This document shows positions 6,639-13,086 of a DNA stretch of 13,086 bases, one piece after another. The notes beneath the pieces were generated by a model. That model worked only from the letters and a program-made list of their open reading frames with translations, ran no database searches and was not told the origin of the DNA. The stretch's first letter is position 1. Every line of letters starts with the position of its first letter. Source of the stretch: CAZPZZ01 sp964591245 (GTDB lineage: Bacteria > Acidobacteriota > Vicinamibacteria > Vicinamibacterales > UBA8438); the NCBI GenBank assembly GCA_964591245.1, contig CAZPZZ010000118.1:1-13086 (forward strand). The letters are read 5' to 3'. A program made the translations under genes and the position numbers.

Positions 6639-7751
6639 CTAGGGACGCTCGGCTTGAGCCGCTTCCTCGGTTTCCATCCAGCCCGGGTACCAGCGGAAGA
6701 CGTTACCGGTGAGGCTGCCGATGAAGATTTCTCCGTTCGCACTGACGTCAATCCAGTGTCCCGGACTCTCCATCGCGGCCAGGACTTCACCGGTCTCGAT
6801 GTCGATTCGCATGATGCGGCCTGCGAGGGTGTCGTAGGTGATGTTCTCAACGTTGTCGCGATGCGTGATCACCCACACCTGATCGTCTGGCGTGATAAAG
6901 ATGTTCTGTGTGGCACCAAGGTTGGTCCACATCTTCAGGAAGGTGCCGTTCTCGTCGAAGATCTGGATGCGGTTGTTTTCGCGGTCACTGGCATAGACCC
7001 GACCTTGGGAATCCACGGCTACGGAATGTACCAGGTCGAATTCACCGGTAGCGGACCCAGGGGTGCCCCAGGTCGTGACGAAGTTTCCTTCGGCGTCGAA
7101 CTTGACGACCCGACTGTTTCCGTAGCCGTCGGCAACATAGAGTTCATCGTTAGGGCCGAATGCGATGTCTGCCGGGCGATCGAATGTGTCATCTGTCGTG
7201 CCGGCCTGGCCCTTGATTCCGAGCGTCAGCAAAAGCTCGCCATCATTCGTGAATTTCATGACCTGATGGTCGCCGTTATCAGTGATCCAAATGTTGTCAT
7301 ACCTGTCGATACGTAGTCCGTGCTCATTGCCGAAGTTGAGGTCGCGACCGAACGAGCGGAGATAGTTGCCCTCAGCATCAAAAACGATGATGGGGTCGGC
7401 AACGTCACCTCGATGAAAAACAAATACCTGACCGTTGGAGTCGGTGGCCACGGAAGAGACGCGTCCGAAACTCCAGTTGTCGGGCATTGTGGGTGGTTCC
7501 TGGCCAAACCGAATGTCCACGCTGTACTCCATGAGGCCACCTTCATGGGGATACCAGCCGGCCATACCTTGCTCATCGATGACCTGTCCCGGAGCGTGGC
7601 TGCGATCGATGTCGACGCCAGGCGAGGGCAAAGCCACCGACAGGTCATTGGTTGCGGTGGCTTCGGGCGATGACGAGCAGGACGCCGTGAGGGTGACCAT
7701 TGTCGTCACGGCGAACAATGCAACGAGATTTGATCGTCTTCTTGTACGCAT
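6639..7751 (-). CDS. NHL-repeat beta-propeller lipoprotein, PAL-like (peptidyl-hydroxyglycine alpha-amidating lyase family)
   Basis: Predicted lipoprotein of 370 residues. The chosen ATG at 7751 has a GGAGG five bases upstream and opens onto a signal sequence ending in LTASC, so Cys25 would be lipidated. The mature part is an NHL propeller with repeated (V/A)DG-GNSRVVKFD and DREN-RIQIFD blades, very close to the PAL domain that cleaves peptidyl-alpha-hydroxyglycine to an amidated peptide and glyoxylate. Residues matching the rat enzyme are present: Arg114 in FHRGD (Arg533), His144 in EHGLRID (His585), Tyr210 in ADGYGNSR (Tyr654), His242 in VHSVAVD (His690), Arg257 (Arg706) and His332 in SPGHWIDV (His786). 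The active site therefore looks intact, although bacterial PAL-like proteins have no proven amidation role that I know of and no partner monooxygenase is in the window. It follows its paralogue by 125 bases on the same strand. Confidence 0.78.
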   Translation of the reverse strand: MRTRRRSNLVALFAVTTMVTLTASCSSSPEATATNDLSVALPSPGVDIDRSHAPGQVIDEQGMAGWYPHEGGLMEYSVDIRFGQEPPTMPDNWSFGRVSSVATDSNGQVFVFHRGDVADPIIVFDAEGNYLRSFGRDLNFGNEHGLRIDRYDNIWITDNGDHQVMKFTNDGELLLTLGIKGQAGTTDDTFDRPADIAFGPNDELYVADGYGNSRVVKFDAEGNFVTTWGTPGSATGEFDLVHSVAVDSQGRVYASDRENNRIQIFDENGTFLKMWTNLGATQNIFITPDDQVWVITHRDNVENITYDTLAGRIMRIDIETGEVLAAMESPGHWIDVSANGEIFIGSLTGNVFRWYPGWMETEEAAQAERP

Positions 7752-7764
7752 ACAGACCTCCATG
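7752..7764 (-). promoter_or_regulatory. Shine-Dalgarno fixing the start of the lipoprotein propeller
   Basis: GGAGG on the minus strand (7761-7757) lies five bases before the ATG at 7751. It decides against the longer open frame that begins at 7808, whose extra 19 residues lack any hydrophobic or leader character. Confidence 0.75.
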
Positions 7765-7814
7765 GGTGGACGTGTTTTCGTGGGGGCGAGATCATCGTGG
7801 TGAAACATGTCAGT

Positions 7815-7826
7815 ACGACCGGTCGT
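7815..7826. repeat. 12-base perfect palindrome between the two propeller genes
   Basis: ACGACCGGTCGT is its own reverse complement. It lies about 64 bases before the start of the lipoprotein propeller and about 51 bases after the stop of its paralogue. It could be an operator, but a palindrome of this length is expected a few times by chance in 13 kb. Confidence 0.25.
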
Positions 7827-7876
7827 TACGTCGTTGCAGCAGACATGGCTGATGCGTTCGAGGGTGTCCGTTACGG

Positions 7877-8920
7877 TCAGGGCGCGAGATATTTGCGGAT
7901 TTGCTTGGGCCCGACGTCGGCCGCGTATACGTTGCCGTCACGGTCGGCAGTGATTCCTGACGCGCCGGAGATGCCGCGCTCGTCCTGCATTGCGAGATCG
8001 GGATCCGGAATGAATGCGGTGACTGAACCGTCCTGTGCGCTACCAATGTAGATGCCGCGTTTCCAGCCGGGATTGTTGCGTGAGTTGGATGTTGAGTCGG
8101 TGACGTAGAGGACGTCATCCTCATCGATGAACATGCCGCTGGGACGTCCAAACTGGGTCCACGCTGCGACGAAGGTGCCATCCGCTTCAAAGATCTGGAT
8201 CCGACTGTTTGACCGATCGCCGACAAACACTCGACCCCGAGAGTCCAACGTGAGGGTGTGTGGCTGGTTGAATTCGCCCGGTCCTGAGCCAGTGTGTCCC
8301 CATGTTGTCAGAAATTGGCCAGACCTGCTGAACTTTACTACCCGGTTGTTAGGGCCATGGCCGTCGGTCACGTAGATCTCACCGCTTGGGGCCACGGCCA
8401 CATCCGTGGGGCGGTTGAAGGTATACGGGCTATTTCCGGCGACTCCAGCAGTTCCAAGAGTCATAAGCAGCGTTCCTGTTGGGCTGAATTTGAAGACCTG
8501 GTGACCACGTCCATTCGCGGACAACCCCAGTACCGTCTCGCTGCCATTCGCGTCGGTTGCCCAGATGTTACCTTCAGGATCGATATGAAACCCGTGCGGT
8601 GCCGCGAACCGCCCCTCGCCCCAGCTGTCGATGAGCTCTCCCATCGGGGTGAACTTCAGGATCGGCGGAATGTCATCTCGGCCGACACATGTGGCGGCTC
8701 CGGCTGGTTGGTCATTGAAGCATCGGTGAAACACCCAGAGGTTTCCGTCTGGGTCACGATCAACACCAATGGTCTCTCCCCAGCGGCCGCCATTCATCGT
8801 GGGTGGAAGTGTTGGCCAGCCATTGACACGGCGAAATGGAGTATCGGTCAGTTGAGCCGATGCGTAAGGCGCGATGAGAACCAGGGAGGTAATTGCGAGC
8901 CAAGTTGGGATGATCTGCAC
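7877..8920 (-). CDS. Secreted NHL-repeat beta-propeller, divergent PAL-like paralogue
   Basis: Predicted periplasmic or secreted propeller of 347 residues. I prefer the GTG at 8920, eight bases after a GGAG, over the GTG two codons earlier (8926), which sits almost on the GGAG. The signal peptide ends ASA|QL (residue 22). The blades share their order and wording with the downstream lipoprotein: HR at 65-66, APHGFHID (His109), RVVKF, QPHTLTLD (His221) and DRSNSRIQIF (Arg236). The residue matching the PAL catalytic Tyr is His188 (TDGHGPNNR), and the third zinc His appears replaced in the SGASGITAD segment (about 318-326). Cys68 and Cys78 right after the HR motif could form a disulfide absent from the paralogue. 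It therefore looks like a non-canonical or binding-only member. It is first in the two-gene unit behind a perfect -10 box. Confidence 0.75.
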   Translation of the reverse strand: MQIIPTWLAITSLVLIAPYASAQLTDTPFRRVNGWPTLPPTMNGGRWGETIGVDRDPDGNLWVFHRCFNDQPAGAATCVGRDDIPPILKFTPMGELIDSWGEGRFAAPHGFHIDPEGNIWATDANGSETVLGLSANGRGHQVFKFSPTGTLLMTLGTAGVAGNSPYTFNRPTDVAVAPSGEIYVTDGHGPNNRVVKFSRSGQFLTTWGHTGSGPGEFNQPHTLTLDSRGRVFVGDRSNSRIQIFEADGTFVAAWTQFGRPSGMFIDEDDVLYVTDSTSNSRNNPGWKRGIYIGSAQDGSVTAFIPDPDLAMQDERGISGASGITADRDGNVYAADVGPKQIRKYLAP

Positions 8921-8947
8921 TATCACATCTCCACGTAGATACTCAGG

Positions 8948-8983
8948 TGCTTAGATTATAGAGCGGCGCAGTTTGTGGACGAA
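8948..8983 (-). promoter_or_regulatory. Candidate promoter for the propeller pair
   Basis: The minus strand reads TATAAT at 8960-8955, a perfect sigma-70-type -10 box. The -35 position, 17 bases upstream, reads TTCGTC, a poor match. Transcription would begin near 8948 and leave a leader of about 28 bases holding the GGAG of the first propeller gene. The spacing to the gene makes this the best promoter candidate in the window. Confidence 0.5.
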
Positions 8984-9000
8984 GGCCGTAGAGTGCTGCT

Positions 9001-9043
9001 CCGGCACTTCGTCCTGCCGGCGGGATGGCCTCGCGCGGCGAGG
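9001..9043. terminator. Two GC-rich stem-loops between the lipoprotein gene and the propeller pair
   Basis: CCGGCA (9001-9006) pairs with TGCCGG (9015-9020) across eight bases. CCTCGC (9029-9034) pairs with GCGAGG (9038-9043) across three bases. Both lie just past the stop of the minus-strand cysteine-rich lipoprotein gene and may end or protect its transcript. Neither has a T run, so a classical Rho-independent terminator is not shown. Confidence 0.3.
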
Positions 9044-9071
9044 TTGACTGCGGTACTCCTCCACGGCCGGA

Positions 9072-9584
9072 TCAGGGAGAGGATTCCGCTGGAGTGTCGA
9101 TGGTCTGGTAAAGTGCCCACGCGTCGTTCAGCGCGTGGGCCTCGCAACGGCCAATGATCGAGTACTGGTCGTTTTCGGCCAAGAGGTCGTGGCGGCGTAG
9201 CTCGATCTCGCAACCACCAATTCCCTTGAAGCAGCCGATGCGCGAGACAGAATCGTCCCCTTCTTGCCAGCGGGTGCAGTAAACCGGCTCCGGTAGGGGT
9301 TCGCATCGTTCCGGCGTCGTGTACCCGGAGTAGCCAGGGAGGGCGCGCACAAACGCGTTGCAGGCGTCGAATGACGGAAATTGACCTCGCGAGAAATCGA
9401 TTTCGCCCCACGGGAGGAGCGAGATGAAGACCGGCAGGCTCTCTTCAACGGGTTCCTGGATCGGTACAGACTGTTCAGCGTCTGTCGGCGAGACACCCGG
9501 GTCGAGCTCGGGTGCTGTGCAGCCGCATAATGTGAGTGACCCGGCCAAGAACACCGTGCCTGGTAAAAATGATCGAAGAATCAT
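9072..9584 (-). CDS. Cysteine-rich lipoprotein of unknown function
   Basis: Predicted lipoprotein of 170 residues. The ATG at 9584 opens onto a short signal sequence with the lipobox LCGC, so Cys22 would be lipidated; the frame stays open upstream to 9818 but runs over the divergent gene and lacks leader features. After an acidic, Pro-rich linker (about 23-52) comes a compact domain with six cysteines at 75, 94, 103, 118, 125 and 147, enough for three disulfides. I recognise no family. It is divergently arranged, 72 bases from a TlpA-like thioredoxin lipoprotein, which may reflect a shared envelope setting or a redox link between the two. The upstream Shine-Dalgarno is weak. Confidence 0.65.
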   Translation of the reverse strand: MILRSFLPGTVFLAGSLTLCGCTAPELDPGVSPTDAEQSVPIQEPVEESLPVFISLLPWGEIDFSRGQFPSFDACNAFVRALPGYSGYTTPERCEPLPEPVYCTRWQEGDDSVSRIGCFKGIGGCEIELRRHDLLAENDQYSIIGRCEAHALNDAWALYQTIDTPAESSP

Positions 9585-9656
9585 CGTTGGCAAGAGTATA
9601 TGGGCGCACGCGATACAATCTACAGAGTATTGTTCGTGGGTGGGGGAGATCCAATC
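9585..9656. promoter_or_regulatory. Divergent intergenic region between two lipoprotein genes
   Basis: These 72 bases must hold both start signals. On the plus strand, GGGGGAG near 9642-9648 is a good Shine-Dalgarno for the ATG at 9657. TTGGCA (9587-9592) and TACAAT (9614-9619) resemble -35 and -10 boxes, but the 21-base spacer is too long for a confident promoter. Confidence 0.35.
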
Positions 9657-10798
9657 ATGTCGAAGCCGTTGACCAGAGTAGTTCTGATGCTCGTTGCGCT
9701 CGTCGTCGCGTCCTGTGGAGCCGCGCCGGAATCTGGTGAAATTACACCGCAGGGGGAGGTGTCGCTCGAGATCGCAGAGCTTGTGGGGCAAATGCGCGAT
9801 ATGGCATGGGCGGAGCAAGTGGATGAGGCTCAGGCGTTACTCGAAGGACAGCGTGAGTTCCAGGATACGGAGTCGCCGGCGTGGTTGCTTGCCGCTTCTT
9901 GGCTGGGGCGTGGAGCAAGCTTTGCTGAGAACTGGGACGTTGCGGGTCAATACGCGCAGGAGGCGTATGAGGGTAGCGAAGCGTTGCTCGAGAGTGCTGA
10001 GGTCGATCTAGCTTTAGACCGGCAGGTGGAGCTGGCGCTCGGTGCAGGCATCGAGGTGCTCGGGCAGGCTCAGAGCGCCAGCGGTGACCACGCAGGCTCG
10101 GTCGAGTTCCTGACAGCCAAACGCGAGCGTTATCGTGGAACGTCTGTCGAAATGCGCATCCAGAAGAATGTGATGCTCTTGAGTCTGGAGGGGCAACCGT
10201 TTCCGGTGCTTGACGTCGAGCATCATCTCGGCGAGCAGGTGCCTTCGCAGGACAGCTTGAATGGCAAGGTCGTGGTCGCGTTTTTCTGGGCTCACTGGTG
10301 TCCAGATTGCAANNNNNNNNNNNNNNNNNNNNNNNNNNNNNNNNNNNNNNNNNNNNNNNNNNNNNNNNNNNNNNNNNNNNNNNNNNNNNNNNNNNNNNNN
10401 NNNNNNNNNNNNTGAATGGCAAGGTCGTGGTCGCGTTTTTCTGGGCTCACTGGTGTCCAGATTGCAAGCGCCAGCTTTCGACATTGCAGCAGCTTCACGA
10501 GGAGTATGGCGATCAGGGACTCGCCATTGTCGGACCCACTCAGTTGTACGGGTATATCGCACGAGGAGAAGAGGCAACGCCAGAGCAGGAGCTTGCGTAT
10601 CTTCGCGGCGACTACCAGCAGCGCTATCCGATTCCTTCCTGGATGAGTGCACCGGTCAGTCAACAGAATTTCTTGGACTTCGGTGTTAGTACGACGCCAA
10701 CGCTGGTTGTGATCGACCGTGAGGGAATCGTACGCCTCTACAATCCTGGAGATCTTCCTTACGAGGAACTCTCAGCTCAGGTGGCACGTTTGCTGTAG
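9657..10798 (+). CDS. TlpA-like thioredoxin-fold lipoprotein with a helical N-terminal domain; interrupted only by an assembly gap
   Basis: The window shows two pieces, 9657-10312 and 10468-10798, around 100 N. Removing 10313-10467 joins them in frame into 328 residues. The ATG at 9657 has a strong Shine-Dalgarno and a signal sequence ending VASC (Cys20 lipidated). Residues about 35-160 are helical and Ala/Glu/Leu-rich, with a tetratricopeptide-like look. The C-terminal half is a TlpA/ResA-type thioredoxin fold: GKVVVAFFWAHWCPDC with the redox pair Cys215 and Cys218, and the cis-proline motif TTPT at about 294-297. Such proteins reduce disulfides in the periplasm, often for cytochrome c maturation or oxidative protection. 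The CPDC active site is less common than CPPC. A lipid-anchored reductase is the likely role; the partner is unknown. Confidence 0.82.
10258..10467. repeat. Second assembly gap with identical 55-base flanks (artefact)
   Basis: Bases 10313-10412 are exactly 100 N. The 55 bases at 10258-10312 are identical to those at 10413-10467. Deleting one copy and the Ns joins Cys218 to Lys219 in the thioredoxin-like protein and keeps the frame. Gap size and overlap length equal those of the first gap. Confidence 0.93.
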
Positions 10799-10855
10799 CG
10801 TGTTTAGCTGAGGGACCAGTGTGGCGCCGGGGGAATAGTCGAGAGTAGGAACTCG

Positions 10856-10887
10856 CGTAGCGCCGAGGCAGACGACGAGGGGCTACG
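10856..10887. repeat. 6-base inverted repeat in a convergent spacer
   Basis: CGTAGC (10856-10861) pairs with GCTACG (10882-10887) across 20 bases, in the 121-base spacer between the convergent thioredoxin-like and DUF4159 genes. A second small stem, GAGCG-ATCT-CGCTC, lies at the end of the spacer, near 10907-10920. Neither has a T run. A terminator role for either is a guess. Confidence 0.2.
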
Positions 10888-10919
10888 ATGTGCGGGATTG
10901 TCTGGCGAGCGATCTCGCT

Positions 10920-11690
10920 CTAACGGGTCAGCCCGTAAAGCATGAAGTTGATGCCGATCTGAAACCCAGTGTTTTCGGCATCGATGGGAAAGAGTCCCCT
11001 TCCGGCGAGTTGCCAGTATTCGGCGAGATTTGTGTTGTAACTGACTACCGCCATAAGGCGGCCTCTGGGGTCATTGTCCTCAAACACTCCGAAATACTCC
11101 GGAGTCAGTCCGCCTAGGTGGTGATTGACCGGGTTGGGGTTATCTATGCGGTCGATGTCGAAATACCAGTTGAAGATTGGGTGGGATGCATCCAGCGAGA
11201 TGAGCTGGGCGCTGGGAAGCACCCGTCTGAGCTGGGCTTCAAAGTTTTCCCACTGTCGCCCTTCGAAATCATTGAAGATGACAAACCCGCCCTTCCGTAG
11301 GTAAGCGCCCAGTTTGGCGGCTTCTGGATCAGTCATTACCCAGAAGCCAGGCTCCCACATCATTGCGATCGGATACTTGAAGAGATTGGGGTCGTCCAGT
11401 GGTAGGACCAGGCTGGTATCAATTCTGGCGTTCACGCCGGTGAATTCGCCAAGAACAGACATCAAGTTCGCTTCCGCGCCGGGGAATTCATGTAGCCACA
11501 TGTTGACCCCCATGCCCGCTGGAGGCGCGCCGAACGTTCCACGTGTCCACCGCAGACGAACGAAGGTGACGCGGCCGTCATACGCGAGTTTCGGGCGACC
11601 CCAGCCTCGGTAGCCTCGAAACGTTTGCGCCGATACAAATGTGATGCCGCTCAGCGCAAGGATGAGCAGCATCGAAATCCAGCGGGTCAT
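10920..11690 (-). CDS. DUF4159 domain-containing exported protein
   Basis: Predicted exported protein of 256 residues. The ATG at 11690 overlaps the stop of the upstream gene as ATGA and opens onto a signal peptide ending VSA|QT (residue 21); the frame stays open upstream but inside the other gene. The body matches DUF4159 (PF13709): LWEP/MWEPGFW-like text, LGAYLRKGGFVIFNDFEG, then RVLPSAQLISLDASHPIFNWYFDI and a final GINFMLYGLTR. DUF4159 proteins resemble class I glutamine amidotransferase folds, are usually exported and have no agreed function. In Acidobacteriota and other groups they often sit near MoxR/DUF58-type or large exported proteins. Here the partner is the 'LPDGQPDLQGFW' family protein. 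Family call is confident, role unknown. Confidence 0.8.
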   Translation of the reverse strand: MTRWISMLLILALSGITFVSAQTFRGYRGWGRPKLAYDGRVTFVRLRWTRGTFGAPPAGMGVNMWLHEFPGAEANLMSVLGEFTGVNARIDTSLVLPLDDPNLFKYPIAMMWEPGFWVMTDPEAAKLGAYLRKGGFVIFNDFEGRQWENFEAQLRRVLPSAQLISLDASHPIFNWYFDIDRIDNPNPVNHHLGGLTPEYFGVFEDNDPRGRLMAVVSYNTNLAEYWQLAGRGLFPIDAENTGFQIGINFMLYGLTR

Positions 11691-12750
11691 CGTGAGGCAG
11701 CTGCTTCCTGGCGTTCGAGGTTGCGGTAGATCTCCAGGATATGCCGGATATCGTGGTTTCCCTCGTGACAGGCGTACTCGTACATTGGCCCGTCGGTCTG
11801 TATCATCGGAATCTCGGCACTCCAGGGTCGGACCCATGTTTCCGGAGCGCTGACGGTGAACTCGTAGCGAATCGTGTGGGTGTCTGTCCGTGTAAAGCGT
11901 TCGACGACGTGTAGATTCTCAGTCGAGCCTCGAAAGCGTGTCTTATCGGTGAAGTCGCGGGTATCCAAGACGAGTGTATCGCCTTCCCATCGGCCTCTAG
12001 AGTTCCCGGGGAACATCCTACCTTTCCTGGGAGCGCTAGACGGTCGTAGAGGGGGATGAACCGAGGTATATGGTTGCTCAACGCGGTGAACACCACGACG
12101 TAATCGGGTGTCTGTAAGATTCGATGAATGTCGTTGTACGCCGGTGGCAGTATGGGGAGGCCGTTATGTGTCAAGGCGATACAGCGTTCTGCCAGGGGGC
12201 GCAGCTCATGGCCATCGAACCTCCCCCGTTCTTCCCGTCGTGCCGCCCGCTCCGCCGCTCGTGTTCGAGCAGACTCGGTTTGCGGTGGTATTCGACCGGT
12301 GCGCGGGTCAGTGATCAGGGATGTCCGGCGGCTCGAGAGTCCCTTTGGCACTGGGGTGCGGAGCCAGATTTCATTGTCGTAGTGCACGTAGGTCTCGTCG
12401 CGATTTTCCTGGTGCAGCGTTTGTTCCCGCGCTTCCAAATTTTCCTGGTTTATCGCGCTTCCGGCCAGAGGGTCGACACCTTCGGCCGTGAGCTGAGCTT
12501 GTAGCTGCGCCCACTCCTCGGACGAGTAGAACTCTTGACTGGCCAGATATTCGGGACGTTGTAGTGGGGTAAACGTCTGCGTGGTCCAGAAGCCCTGAAG
12601 GTCGGGCTGGCCGTCCGGTAAGCGTGGCATTGGCCAGCTATCATCCACGGCGCCATTTTCTGGGCGCGGCGACTGAGCAAGTCCTGGTGCAGGCGCGAGT
12701 GCGATGAGTGTCAAGCTGGCGACGACTCGTGCAAGATCAACCTGATACAT
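11687..12750 (-). pseudogene. Exported acidobacterial-type 'LPDGQPDLQGFW' family protein, frameshifted
   Basis: One gene in two frames. The first part begins at ATG 12750 with GGGAG six bases upstream and a signal peptide ending GLA|QS (residue 25). It then carries MPRLPDGQPDLQGFW, LITDPRTGRIPP, RPLAERC, LPILPPAYND and QTPDYVVV, all familiar from a large unnamed family common in Acidobacteriota. At about 12017-12045 (around RFIPLYDRLALPGK) the family text jumps to the other frame: NSRGRWEGDTLVLDTRDF, KTRFRGSTENLHVVERF, WVRPWSAEIPM and MYEYACHEGN. That second frame runs to the stop at 11687. The shift matches a one-base loss (or two-base gain) in the sequence. It may be a real mutation or a consensus error. 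Intact length would be about 354 residues. The function is unknown; it is coupled to the DUF4159 gene by an ATGA overlap. Confidence 0.8.
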
Positions 12751-12964
12751 CAGAGTCTCCCTTCGGTCAGGGTGTAACGCGCCGAGAATCGGCCCATGAT
12801 CGCCCAGGATGAGCCTCTTCGCAACACCAGAGAGAGTTCCATGGGGGAGCGAATGGCCCTGATGTTATTCTCAAAAAATAGATGTTGTGCTCTGGCGATG
12901 CAGCGGTTGCAATACTTGCGCCGGTGTTGCCGTACTTCGCTCAAGTTAAGGAGAAGATCTTTCT
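12751..12964. promoter_or_regulatory. Divergent intergenic region
   Basis: These 214 bases separate the frameshifted exported-protein gene (minus) from the last gene (plus). On the plus strand, TTGTGC near 12885 and TGCAAT 17 bases later form a weak sigma-70-like pair. AAGGAG at 12948-12953 is a good but widely spaced (11 bases) Shine-Dalgarno. An A/T run near 12875 is the only AT-rich island. The minus-strand frame open across this region has no leader or motif. Confidence 0.35.
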
Positions 12965-13086
12965 ATGCGGTGGTTTTGTTGGGTGTCGTGTGTGAGTAGT
13001 TTGTTTGTTTCGCCGCTGGTATGTGCCGCCGAAACCGGTCAGCAGGATGGTGTTGTGGCGAACGAAGAAACCTACGACTATCTCGT
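12965..13086 (+). CDS. Start of an exported protein, cut by the window edge
   Basis: Forty codons are visible. The ATG follows AAGGAG by 11 bases and opens onto MRWFCWVSCVSSLFVSPLVC, a clear signal peptide with likely cleavage near CAA|ET. The first mature residues (GQQDGVVANEETYDYL) are acidic and match no family I can name. It is divergent from the frameshifted exported-protein gene. Confidence 0.6.
   Translation, partial: MRWFCWVSCVSSLFVSPLVCAAETGQQDGVVANEETYDYL

Noticed and set aside
6600..7316. 238-codon plus-strand open frame opposite the lipoprotein propeller
   Set aside because: It is antisense to a gene with clear family motifs and a strong Shine-Dalgarno, and has no recognisable motif of its own.
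9584..9818. Longer form of the cysteine-rich lipoprotein starting at 9818
   Set aside because: The extension runs over the start of the divergent thioredoxin-like gene and has no leader features; the ATG at 9584 gives a proper lipoprotein signal.

Overview
The window is a moderately GC-rich bacterial stretch that looks like a metagenome-assembled scaffold. It contains two runs of exactly 100 N, each flanked by identical 55-base copies. The gene content is mostly exported: an Omp85-type barrel, two more outer-membrane barrels, three lipoproteins, NHL beta-propellers, a DUF4159 protein and an unnamed 'LPDGQPDLQGFW' family. This points to a Gram-negative, and the last two families plus the propellers are typical of Acidobacteriota (Vicinamibacteria-like) genomes. 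That placement is an inference from family content only; there is no rRNA or marker gene here.

Layout. (1) 190-2340, plus strand: a short BamA/TamA-like outer-membrane protein with one POTRA domain, whose stop directly abuts the start of a glycine-rich multi-pass membrane protein. (2) 2415-6300, minus strand, read right to left: an outer-membrane beta-barrel, a PagL-like lipid A deacylase relative, a secreted neutral-ceramidase-family protein (split only by an assembly gap) and a CREST/alkaline-ceramidase-family membrane hydrolase. (3) 6301-6638: intergenic. (4) 6639-8920, minus strand: a tandem pair of NHL propellers related to peptidyl-hydroxyglycine alpha-amidating lyase (PAL), one a lipoprotein with the PAL metal and catalytic residues, the other a signal-peptide protein that has lost some of them. 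A perfect -10 box precedes the pair. (5) 9072-9584 (minus) and 9657-10798 (plus): a divergent pair made of a six-cysteine lipoprotein and a TlpA-like thioredoxin lipoprotein, again split only by an assembly gap. (6) 10920-12750, minus strand: an exported acidobacterial-type protein with a frameshift, coupled by an ATGA overlap to a DUF4159 protein. (7) 12965 to the end: the first 40 codons of another exported protein.

The most interesting block is 2415-6300. Two evolutionarily unrelated ceramidase families sit next to each other on one strand, behind a PagL-like acyl-lipid hydrolase and a barrel, with an Omp85 protein converging on them. I infer a cell-envelope lipid-remodelling cassette, possibly acting on sphingolipids or N-acyl lipids. 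The CREST protein keeps the full catalytic set. The neutral-ceramidase relative does not show the classical GDVSPN nucleophile motif, so ceramide is not an assured substrate. Collapsing each gap together with one 55-base copy (155 bases) restores both interrupted genes in frame, so those interruptions are artefacts.
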